This document shows, piece by piece, positions 22,860 through 31,200 of a stretch of DNA of 64,000 bases; the first letter of the stretch is position 1, and each line of letters begins with the position of its first letter. Source of the DNA: CAMAUF01 sp046152925 (GTDB lineage: Bacteria; Chloroflexota; Dehalococcoidia; Tepidiformales; Tepidiformaceae). A program made the translations under genes and the position numbers. Location: positions 1 to 64,000 of the forward strand of contig JBJXFX010000002.1 in the NCBI GenBank assembly GCA_046152925.1, given 5' to 3'. Under the pieces are notes generated by a model. The model was not told where the DNA came from. It worked only from the letters and a program-made list of their open reading frames with translations, and did no database searches.

Positions 22860-23366
22860 GTGGCGTCACACCTGAAAGCCCGTGAGTTCCTCTTCCTGTG
22901 TGAAGAGCTCGCCTTCGAGCCCCCTGCAGGCCCGCCGCGAGGGCTCACCCGGAAACTGATGTGGACGATTCTGCAGTATCAGTACCCGAACCCCGCCGTG
23001 CACTTCGAGTTGCAGCCCCAACCGTCGCGCGGCCTCGTGGAGCTTGGCCTCCACTTCGAAGGGCCCGTCGAGACCAACGACGCGCTGGCCGCTGTCGTTG
23101 CCGCGGCCTCGGGCGAGCTGCTCCCGGCGCTCGGCGAGGGTTGGGAGCTCGAAGCCTGGACGGCGAGCTGGCGGCGGCTGCACCGCCCCTTCCCCTTCGA
23201 GACCCTCACACGAGAGCTCGCGGCCGACGTCTCCCATGGCCTCTCATCCGTGATCGCGACACTCGACCCGCTGATCCGCGACCTCCCGGAAACGCAGAAC
23301 GCTCCGCCCCGGCGTGCGGCAACACCGGTCACACGGTCCCGAAGACGGGTGGCAGCCAGCCGCTAA
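22860..23366 (+). CDS. Hypothetical protein
   Basis: A protein of 168 residues from GTG 22860 (170 from GTG 22854). GTG 22860 is preferred because TACACT ends 8 bases before it, as at other leaderless genes. It has an N-terminal helix (LKAREFLFLCEELAFEPP), a beta-rich centre (VHFELQPQPSRGLVELGLHFEG) and a basic Arg-rich tail. No family is recognised. It is divergent from pyruvate kinase and convergent with the SCP2-like gene, overlapping its end by four bases. Confidence 0.6.
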   Translation: MASHLKAREFLFLCEELAFEPPAGPPRGLTRKLMWTILQYQYPNPAVHFELQPQPSRGLVELGLHFEGPVETNDALAAVVAAASGELLPALGEGWELEAWTASWRRLHRPFPFETLTRELAADVSHGLSSVIATLDPLIRDLPETQNAPPRRAATPVTRSRRRVAASR

Positions 23367-23785
23367 GCGAAGGCCGTCTCGACCTTGGCGGCCATGTCGA
23401 AGTAGTCCTGGAGCGTCTGGTTGAAGCGGTAAAACGCGTCGCGGCGGTGGTAGTCCTTGCCGCGCGCGAACTCTGCGTCACTCCGGAGGTCCAGCGAGTT
23501 CAGCGTGAAGTCATGGGTCGCGCGGCCGTTGTCGCGGATGTCCTGGATCATCGCCTGCCAGGCGTCGGGCTCTTGGACGAGCGTGAAGTCCAGCTCGGCG
23601 GCGCGATTGGCGTCGATCTCCTTGACCTTGGTCACCTCGAACGCTTCGAAGTCGACCTCCCAAATGCGGGAACCAACCTGCACGCCCATCTCACAGTCGC
23701 ACGTCCCGAGCCGCCGGAAGCTGTCGGACTCGTTGAGAAGCTTCGCTAGCGATTGAAAGTACTCGGTCGAGGGAAACTGCGGCAT
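23363..23785 (-). CDS. SCP2-like sterol/lipid carrier domain protein
   Basis: A 140-residue soluble protein. The order of strands and helices (GVQVGSRIWEVDFEAFEVTKV, AAELDFTLVQEPDAWQAMIQDI, ATHDFTLNSLDLR, FYRFNQTLQDYFDMA) resembles SCP2 lipid-binding domains, though the match is distant. The ATG at 23785 was chosen for GAGGAG eight bases upstream. It may bind fatty acyl chains; that is inference. Confidence 0.5.
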   Translation of the reverse strand: MPQFPSTEYFQSLAKLLNESDSFRRLGTCDCEMGVQVGSRIWEVDFEAFEVTKVKEIDANRAAELDFTLVQEPDAWQAMIQDIRDNGRATHDFTLNSLDLRSDAEFARGKDYHRRDAFYRFNQTLQDYFDMAAKVETAFA

Positions 23786-23877
23786 GGGAGGCACTCCTCA
23801 CGGTTCTGGGGCGACGGATAACGAGTCACGAGTCTACTGGAGCCATCGATACCGCGGAACGGGCGTACGGTCGTTCC

Positions 23878-25230
23878 TTACCGCCGGGTGCTTTCGACCG
23901 TCACCACCACCGAGTTCGACGGCCCACTCACGCGGACCGTCGCGGAATAGGCGCCCGGCTCGGCTGGCGGGTCGGCGACGACGCTGATCTGCGTGCTCGT
24001 CCCGGCGGCCAGCGTCCCGCTCGGGGGCCCCGCCGATAGCCAGCCGTCGCTCGCTTCGACGACGAACGTCGCCGCTCCACAGAATCCGTTGAAGAGCACG
24101 AAGAACGTCTGCTGCCCCGGGGGCGCCGTCAGCCGGGAGACGTTCGCTTGCAGCACCGGGAGGCAGGCCGTCGCAGTCGGCGTCGGCGTCGCGGTGGGGT
24201 TGGCCGTGCCGGTAGCTGTCGGCGTGGGAGTCGGGACCGGTGTGGGGCTGGCGCCCAGCGTGGCCGTGGCGGTTGGCGTCGGCGTGGGCGAGCGCGCTGG
24301 CGTGGCGGTCGCGGTGGACACGATCGGCGTCGCAGTCAAGCCCGCCGCCGCTGTCCGCGTCGGGCCGGCCGAAGGCGTCGCAGTCGCGCGGGGAGAGGCG
24401 GACGGCGTCGCCCTCACGGGCGTGCGGGTCGGCGTCCGAGTGGCGGACGGCGTGCCCGAAGGTGGGGCCCCGCTCCCGGGCGTGGCTGTCGGGGCGGCGG
24501 AGAAGACCCGGTCGCCCGCGCCACGCGTGAGGGCCACTGGGCTGCCAGGGATGAACAAGAGCGCCGCCAGCCCTGCGACGGCCCCTGCCAACGCCGCGCC
24601 CCAAAGCCAGCGCTGGCCCCAGCGTGGCGCACCTACAGTGGGCGTCGGTGTCGCCGGTCCGCTGGGACGACCGCCCCCGTACCAGCGCTCTGCGTCGCGC
24701 ACCCAGCCAGAGGCCACACCCGCAGGCAAGACGGCGGGCTCAGTCTCTGCGGCGTAGCGCTCCGCGAAGCCGGGGGGCATCGACGCCGGCAGCCGGGCAA
24801 GGAGCGAGGCCGCGCTCGACCGCGAAATCCCCGCCGCCTGGGCAAGCTCATGTTCGCCAAACCGCTGCCGAAGCCCGAGATCCAGGTAGGCGTGGCGCTC
24901 CCAGCCCCCGGCCGCAGCCTCGCAGGCCAGCCCCGCGCGGGCCTCCGAGGGGACGACCTCGCCACGCGCCGCCGCCACGCCGAGCAAGGGCCACGCTTGC
25001 GAAACGAGCCAGGCCCGGGCGCTCGCGCCCACCGGCGCAGCTCCCGCGTTCTCCGCGGCTCGGCGGATCGCTTCCCCGGTGAGCACCATCGCCCGGCCCG
25101 CGTGGCCGACCACCTGAAACAGCACGTCGTAGAGCAGCGGGACGTGCTCGGCGACGAGCGCCAGGAACGCCTCCCGGTCGCCGGAGCGAGCGCCGTCGAG
25201 GAGCGCCCCGTCATCGCCTGCGTCCACCAT
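23878..25230 (-). CDS. Sigma-factor-like protein fused to membrane helix and BACON-like extracellular domain
   Basis: A 450-residue protein. Residues 1-60 (LLDGARSGDREAFLALVAEH) resemble region 2 of ECF sigma factors, and about 118-152 (YLDLGLRQRFGEHELAQAAG, then ISRSSAASLLARL) resemble a degenerate region 4 helix-turn-helix. A transmembrane helix lies at about 210-230, then a Thr/Pro/Ala-rich linker (about 245-360), then a beta domain of about 85 residues (SDGWLSAGPPSGTLAAG) like BACON/Ig-type domains. This would put a sigma-like part in the cytoplasm and a sensor outside. TATACT lies eight bases before the ATG. Whether it still binds RNA polymerase is unknown. Confidence 0.6.
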   Translation of the reverse strand: MVDAGDDGALLDGARSGDREAFLALVAEHVPLLYDVLFQVVGHAGRAMVLTGEAIRRAAENAGAAPVGASARAWLVSQAWPLLGVAAARGEVVPSEARAGLACEAAAGGWERHAYLDLGLRQRFGEHELAQAAGISRSSAASLLARLPASMPPGFAERYAAETEPAVLPAGVASGWVRDAERWYGGGRPSGPATPTPTVGAPRWGQRWLWGAALAGAVAGLAALLFIPGSPVALTRGAGDRVFSAAPTATPGSGAPPSGTPSATRTPTRTPVRATPSASPRATATPSAGPTRTAAAGLTATPIVSTATATPARSPTPTPTATATLGASPTPVPTPTPTATGTANPTATPTPTATACLPVLQANVSRLTAPPGQQTFFVLFNGFCGAATFVVEASDGWLSAGPPSGTLAAGTSTQISVVADPPAEPGAYSATVRVSGPSNSVVVTVESTRR

Positions 25231-25271
25231 CAGGGCTCAGTATAGGGGCAGCCACCGCGAAGCCAGGCGCC

Positions 25272-26066
25272 TCAGCGCCCGCCCCGCTCCGCCCGTCGTG
25301 GCCGGCCCAGGGCGAACAGCCAGACAAGCAGCGCGCCAAACACAAAACCGCCGATGTGCGCGAAGAACGCCACACCCGAGTTCGGCGCCGCTGGGCTGAG
25401 CGAGGCGACGCCGGAGAGCAGGTTCTGCACGAACCAGAGGCCAATCATCACCACGCCGGGCACGGGAAGCGGCAAGAACAAGAGCAGCGGCACCAGCACC
25501 GTGACGCGCGCCTTCGGATAGAGCACCAAGTACGCCCCGAGCACCGCCGCGACTGCCCCGCTCGCGCCGACCACCGGCACCACGCTCGATGGCTCGACCA
25601 GCCCCTGCGCAAGCGCGGCGACAACGCCGCCAGCCAGGTAGAACACCAAGTACCGCAGGTGGCCCAATCGGTCCTCGACGTTATCGCCGAACACCCAGAG
25701 AAAGAGCATGTTGCCAATGAGGTGGATCCAGCCGGCGTGGAGAAACGTTGAGGTCAGGATGGAGAGGAGCACCTCGAGTCGCCGCGGCTCCTGCGCCTTC
25801 GATTCGCCCCGTGCTGCGTCGAACCACTCCTCCGGCTGGAAGGACCATCGACAGTAGAACGCGTCGATGTCAGTCGGGGCGGGGACGAAGCCATAACAGG
25901 TCCCAGTCGCCAACTCGCGCTGGACGCGGACCGCCTCCGCGCGAGAGGACGGGACTTGGCTGTCCAATACCATCACCCAGAGCAGCACGGCGAGATTCGC
26001 GGCGATCAGCGCCATCGTCACGAACGGCGTGCTCCGCGAGCGCGGGCTATCACCGATCGGGATCAA
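25272..26066 (-). CDS. Rhomboid family intramembrane serine protease
   Basis: A 264-residue membrane protease with about seven helices. The catalytic serine is in GASGAVAAVLGAY (about residue 166) and the histidine in FFAHIGGFVFGALL (about 238). The amphipathic HAGWIHLIGNMLFLWVFGDNVED loop (about 112-134) is typical. The long first extracellular loop with two Cys is like the Chloroflexota/actinobacterial type. The TTG start overlaps the upstream histidine phosphatase stop by four bases (TTGA). Confidence 0.88.
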   Translation of the reverse strand: MIPIGDSPRSRSTPFVTMALIAANLAVLLWVMVLDSQVPSSRAEAVRVQRELATGTCYGFVPAPTDIDAFYCRWSFQPEEWFDAARGESKAQEPRRLEVLLSILTSTFLHAGWIHLIGNMLFLWVFGDNVEDRLGHLRYLVFYLAGGVVAALAQGLVEPSSVVPVVGASGAVAAVLGAYLVLYPKARVTVLVPLLLFLPLPVPGVVMIGLWFVQNLLSGVASLSPAAPNSGVAFFAHIGGFVFGALLVWLFALGRPRRAERGGR

Positions 26067-26692
26067 CGCCCGAGCCCGTCGAGGTGCGTGGTGTCGTTGA
26101 CGAGCGCGAGGTACACCTTGCCGCCGTGCACCTCGAGCCTCGAGAGCCCGCAGTTAGCCGTCCCGAAACGCAACGAATGCGCTGGCGAAGCCCCAGCGGC
26201 CTCGGCGAACAGGCAGCTCAACGCCGTCCCATGGGAGATCACGAGGACGTCGCCGCCCTTGTGCGCCTGGATCACCCGGTCGAAGGCCGCCCACATCCGA
26301 GACCGGACCGCCGCCAAGCCCTCCCCACCGGGAGGGAGCCAGTCCGGCGACTCCGCCCGCATGAGGGCGTACTGGGCCGGGTCCTCTTTGCGGATTTCCG
26401 CTTCGCGACGGCCTTCCCAGGCCCCGTAGTGAATCTCCCGCCAATCCGGGTCGACGCCGGGCGTCAGCCCGCGCCCCTCCGCCGCCAATGCGGCGGTCGC
26501 CAGCGCGCGGGAGAGGTCGCTCGTGACTACGGCGGTGACCGGGACCGCCGCCAGCCGCTTCCCGAGCGCCCGCGCCTGCTCCTCGCCCTTCGACGTCAAC
26601 TTCGTCTCGTGGTGGCCACAAAACACGCCAGCCCGGTTCGTCTCCGTCTCTCCGTGCCGCGCAAGCCAGACCCGAAGCCCCGACGCCGCCAT
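26063..26692 (-). CDS. Histidine phosphatase family protein (phosphoglycerate mutase-like)
   Basis: A 209-residue enzyme. LARHGETETNRAG (about residues 10-22) is the RHG phosphohistidine motif; the second histidine is in VISHGTALSCLF. DLSRALATAALAAEG and EIHYGAWEGRREAEI complete the family pattern. The ATG at 26692 was chosen because TATCCT lies six bases upstream. Likely a cofactor-dependent phosphatase rather than a true mutase. It is in one operon with the rhomboid gene. Confidence 0.85.
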   Translation of the reverse strand: MAASGLRVWLARHGETETNRAGVFCGHHETKLTSKGEEQARALGKRLAAVPVTAVVTSDLSRALATAALAAEGRGLTPGVDPDWREIHYGAWEGRREAEIRKEDPAQYALMRAESPDWLPPGGEGLAAVRSRMWAAFDRVIQAHKGGDVLVISHGTALSCLFAEAAGASPAHSLRFGTANCGLSRLEVHGGKVYLALVNDTTHLDGLGR

Positions 26693-26811
26693 CGCGGCAG
26701 GATACCATCGCCCGACGAACACGCCCCGGCGCCCCTGCCGCTCCACTTATCCCCCAGGGGCGTGTTATGTTGGGCGAGCGTCCCGTCTTGGCGGGGGGGA
26801 CGTGTGGTCCT

Positions 26812-27447
26812 ATGCAACTGAAACCGATGCTGGCCGCCGGGCTTCTCGGCGCTGGCCTGATCTCCGCGACGGTGATCGCCGCCGCGCAGGGAACGCCCGT
26901 CGCGGCCATCGCGAACTGCGACACCGCGACCGGCGACCTCGACCAGCGCGAGCTCGACATGCTCGCCCTGATGAACGCGGCCCGTGCGACCGAGGGCCGC
27001 GCCGCCCTCATCCCCTCCCCGACGCTCAACCGCTCGTCGGCGTGGAAAAGCGAAGACGCCGCCAAAACGGGCCTCGCGCACACCGACTCGCTCGGCCGCG
27101 ACCCCTTTGTCCGGATGAAAGACTGCGGCTACCCGCGGCCCCTCGGGGAAAACGTGGGCATGGGCACCACGAGCGCCCAAGCGATCTTCGGGGCCTTCAT
27201 GGCGTCGCCAGGCCACCGCGCCAACATCCTCCACGCGAGCGGGGTCGCGGTCGGCATCGGCCACGCGAACGGCCACTGGACGCTCACCTTCGGCCTGATC
27301 GACGACTCCTCCGGCTCCCCGCCGCCCACCGCCGCCGCCCCGACCGCGACGCCAACCCGAACGGCCACGCCGAGCCCCACGCCGACCCGGACGCCAACGC
27401 CCCAAATCTTCCGCGTCCAAATCCCCATGGTCGGCACTGGCCAGTAA
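26812..27447 (+). CDS. Secreted CAP-domain (SCP/PR1-like) protein
   Basis: A 211-residue exported protein. The ATG at 26812 opens a signal peptide (MQLKPMLAAGLLGAGLISAT, cleavage near Ala-Gln-Gly about residue 28). The CAP domain spans about 45-165: MLALMNAARATEGRAAL, AHTDSLGRDPFVRMKDCGY, LGENVGMG and FMASPGHRANIL hold the His/Glu/His cavity residues. A Thr/Pro-rich tail ends in a short hydrophobic segment (QIFRVQIPMVGTGQ). A G-rich ribosome binding site is weak; an upstream ATG at 26767 is the alternative. Function of bacterial CAP proteins is mostly unknown. Confidence 0.8.
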   Translation: MQLKPMLAAGLLGAGLISATVIAAAQGTPVAAIANCDTATGDLDQRELDMLALMNAARATEGRAALIPSPTLNRSSAWKSEDAAKTGLAHTDSLGRDPFVRMKDCGYPRPLGENVGMGTTSAQAIFGAFMASPGHRANILHASGVAVGIGHANGHWTLTFGLIDDSSGSPPPTAAAPTATPTRTATPSPTPTRTPTPQIFRVQIPMVGTGQ

Positions 27448-27483
27448 GCCCAGACGTCGGTTTCCCGGACGAGACACAAAGAA

Positions 27484-27509
27484 AAGGCCCCCGGTCTCCC
27501 GGGGGCCTT
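27484..27509. terminator. Bidirectional terminator
   Basis: A perfect 11-bp stem, AAGGCCCCCGG with CCGGGGGCCTT, between convergent genes. On the minus strand TTTTCTTT follows, so it best serves the surface-protein gene at 27536-28153. Confidence 0.85.
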
Positions 27510-27535
27510 CGCTCTTGCGTGTGAACGCGATCGGC

Positions 27536-28153
27536 TTACCGGCTGCGCCGGGCCGCCACCGCTCCACCAGCCGCGAACGCGAGGACGCCGAGGCCGATGA
27601 GGCCAAAGAGCACTGCGTTCGAGCCGCTGCCGCTGTCGAGACCGTTACCGGTCGCGGGCGGCCGCGGGGTGGCGCCACCACCGCCGCCGCCGCCACCGGA
27701 GGTGGGGGTGGCCGACGGCGAGGCCGTCGCGGTGGCAGTCGGAGGCGTGGTGTAGGTGAGGTTGACCGGGTTGAGGTCGAAGTTCTTCCACGACCCGGTC
27801 TCTTTCGCCTGCTTATCGCCGATGAAGAAAGTCACGACTGCGCCGTCCGTGCCACAGTTCGGGGAAGACCCCGGGTCCAGTGCCGGGACATCGAGCACGT
27901 AGCGGCTCTCAGCTCCGGTGTTGAACGTGACCGTGACGCCGCAGGTGGCGCTCACGATGCGCGCCTCGATGCGGGTGCCCGCTGGCGGGGCCGCGCCATC
28001 AACCTTTACCGACCCGGCGAACCGGGCGGGCGGGTTGGGCGGGGATTCCGCCTGGGCTTCATGGGCCCCGAAGGAACCCGTGAAGCCAAGTACGATCGCC
28101 CCGAGCACCGCAGCAAGACCGCTACCGGCGAGCATCCTCTTAAGGTTGGTCAT
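27536..28153 (-). CDS. Cell-surface protein with LPXTG-like C-terminal sorting signal
   Basis: A 205-residue exported protein. The ATG at 28153 follows GGAG and opens a signal peptide (MTNLKRMLAGSGLAAVLGAI, cleavage near Ala-Gln-Ala about 35). A beta-rich domain with three cysteines spans about 45-135. A Thr/Ala and poly-Gly linker leads to PPATG, a transmembrane helix (SNAVLFGLIGLGVLAFAAGG) and a basic AARRSR tail. This arrangement fits a sortase substrate, with PPATG in place of LPxTG. No sortase gene is seen in the window. Confidence 0.7.
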   Translation of the reverse strand: MTNLKRMLAGSGLAAVLGAIVLGFTGSFGAHEAQAESPPNPPARFAGSVKVDGAAPPAGTRIEARIVSATCGVTVTFNTGAESRYVLDVPALDPGSSPNCGTDGAVVTFFIGDKQAKETGSWKNFDLNPVNLTYTTPPTATATASPSATPTSGGGGGGGGATPRPPATGNGLDSGSGSNAVLFGLIGLGVLAFAAGGAVAARRSR

Positions 28154-28254
28154 GCTTGCTAGCTCCATTCCTATCTGTACGGCCGTTGTCGTTATGGGAC
28201 CCCGTGTCAGGCGGGTGGCCCCCCTTGCGGGAGGCCACCAACCCTTCTTGGGAC

Positions 28255-31200
28255 TTAGCCGACGTTAGTCGCGATAGTCCATTCGACTGCGGCCGGGCCC
28301 TTGATGGCGATCCAGTAGGCCGAGCCCTTCTTGAGGTTGACAAGGTCGTTCGCACCCGGGACAGAGACGCCGGCCGGGAAGTAGCCGAGCCAGTCCTGGG
28401 CCGCTGCGTCCCAGCCATAGATGGCCGTGACTTCAGCGCTGATGTCGTTGCCGGCATCGTTGGCGCCGGTGCCCGCGAGGGCATCGGAGACCTTGATGTT
28501 GTCCGCACCGCTCCACGTGACCAGCGACCAGCGGAAGTTCAGGGTGAGCTTCGTGGTGGTCTGCAGGTCGATGACGCGGTCGAAGCCAATCGTGCCCTCG
28601 TCATCCTTCGCGAAGACGAGGACGTTGACGACGGAGAGGAGGCTGTTCGAAACCTTGATCCAGGCCTGGCATTCGTCGGTCGCACCGGCGGCAGCGAGGC
28701 TGGACAGCGGGAATTCCTTGATGCCGGTCACCGCCGGGTTGTTCTCCGACACCGAGTAGGTGCGGAGGCCCGTCGCGAACTGGCGGTTGCCGTCCAGGTT
28801 CAGCGAACCACCATCGGCGCGGCCGATGATGATGCCCTGGCCCGAATCGATCAGGAAGTCGACCGTTTCAACCGGGTCGTTGGTCCCGATCGTCGTCTTC
28901 TCGTCCACGCGGCTGTAGACCGAGTGGAGGTGGACGCTGGACGGGGTCGCCGAGCCGCCGATTGGGGCGCAGTAGCCATCGCGGTCCATGGCATGGAACA
29001 CGACGTACTTGAACTGCGGGTCCTCGCCAGCTTCAACGGTCACGTCCTTGTAGCCGCCCCAGGTCCAGTTGACCGTGGCGGAGTTGGACTGAACCGGGAA
29101 GTGCTTGCCGCGGAAGTCCGGGTAGTCAGCGGTGGCCGTGATGGTGGCCTTGCCGACGACATCGCCAGGCTTGCAGTGCTTGCCACCGCCAAGGACGTTG
29201 GCAGCGCACGCGGTCAGGTCGGTCTTGAAGTCACCATTGGCGGTGACCATGGCCTCGCCGTGGTTGTCGGTGTAGACAACCGCATCGCGGCCGATGGACT
29301 GGTCGCCGTAGGCATCGCGGATGGCCTGAAGCTCGGCCCGGTCCGTGGTGGAGAGGGCTTCGCCGATGCCTTCCGCATTGCTGTCGCGGCGGACGAACTG
29401 CCAGAAGTGGTACGGACCATCGCCATCAGCGCCGCGGGTGACCGCCTGAAGGTCGGAACCGAGGCCGTTGCGGGCGGCTGGGCCGTCATCGCCCCAGCTA
29501 TCCCAGAGGTAGCCACCACCAGCCACGACGGCCGGGATGTATGGCGAATCCGGGATGTTGCTGTAGTAGAACGGGTTCGGGTAGGTCTGCGACGTGGAGT
29601 TGGCCGTCCCGTTGTAGTAGACGTCTTCCTTCCACACCTGCTTCATGAAGCCGGTGCCGCGGAGCTTGACCGACACGAGGGCCGGAGGCATGGGAGCATC
29701 CCACCGGTCCACGTCGCCGTCCTTGAGGATGGTGTCGCGGACGAACGAGTTGCTCGTGCCAGCGAAGTTGCTCAGGGCCGCGCCGCAGCTGCCGAGGGCG
29801 CAAAGGCCAGGCAGGTCGACGAGGCTGAACGGACCCTCGAACGGCGTGCTGTTCACCACGAAGATCGCGGTGCCAGCGGCCGGGACGGCCGGGAGCGACG
29901 GCGAGATGGCGAGGAAGCCAGTCACCGGGTCGAACGCCGTCACCGTGTAGTTCACGGTGCTCGCGCCGATGAAGATGCTCGTGCCCACCGGGAGGCCAGC
30001 CGTCACGAGGAACGCCGAGGTGGAGTTCCCAGCGCTGCTGCCAACGTTGGACGCGAGGACGTTCGTGGCGCCCGTCGGCGTGGTCAGCGCAATGCCGGCC
30101 GCGTTGTTCGGGGCGATCATGATGTCGTACTGCGGGCGGAATTCCTCGGCAGTGCCGCGGGCATCCGTGCCATCAGCCGGGTCGGCCGGGCCGCCCGCGA
30201 GGAGCGCCCAGTCGTCGGGCATCACCCAGCGGTTCGCCGGGAGGACGTTGAGCGGGTTGGAGGTGTCGGCCGCGCGGCCCGACGGGTTCTCATTGATGAA
30301 CCAGCCGGTCACCCGGATGCGGACAAGGATGTCCTTCGACACGTTCCAGTCAGCGGCGTTGTCGGCGTCGTCCTTCGTGGCATCCCATGGGTTGCCAGGC
30401 GCGTAGTCCGACACGACGCTGCCGTTGTGGCTCGGCTTGCTGACCTGGGTCACGAGCGAGGTCGTCACCGTGTTCAGCTTCATGTAGTAGACGACGAACG
30501 CAACCTTCGTCTGGTCAGGGGTGAACAGGCCGCGGTAGCGCCAGTCCCACCACTGGTCGAAGTCGCTCTCGTAGTACTGATCGAGGTTGAGATCCGGGCC
30601 GTGAATCGAGCCCGCGAAGAGCTCGATGTCGACCTGGCCAGGCTGCTCCGACTCGTAGAGCACGCGCGTGATGCAGGCGCTCTGCGGGCGGCCGGGGGCG
30701 TCGTTCACCTGGGATTCCAGGTTGAGGTTGTCCCCGTAGTAGTCGGTGCCGATGTGGCCGAGAAGCGCCGTGAACGCCTCATCCGGAGCAACGGCGGCGC
30801 CGAGGCCCGAGATGAAGTTGCCAGGTCCGCCACCCTTCACCCAGTGGGCGAGCCAAATGGGAACCTCGCGCGTCGCCGCCGCGGACGGATCCTGGCGCAC
30901 GTCGAGGTCGTAGAACGGGCAGAAGCCAGCCGGCTCGCCGTTCTGGAAGTCGCCCGGCGGGATCCGCCAGTCGTGCTCGAGGATGATGCGCTGGCCGGCC
31001 CACGCCAGGAAGACTTGCTTCTGGGCGGGCTGGTTGACCCAGCGGACCTTGATGGTCTCCGGCGCCGGGCGCGGCGGGTTGCCGCTGCCGAGGTAGTTCG
31101 GGTACTTCGCATGGAAGGTAACCCAGGACTCGCTGCCCGACTGGTCGCAGTCGCGCGCGCCACTGGTGTGGCCATCGTAGAAGCTGGCGCCGCTGAGGCC

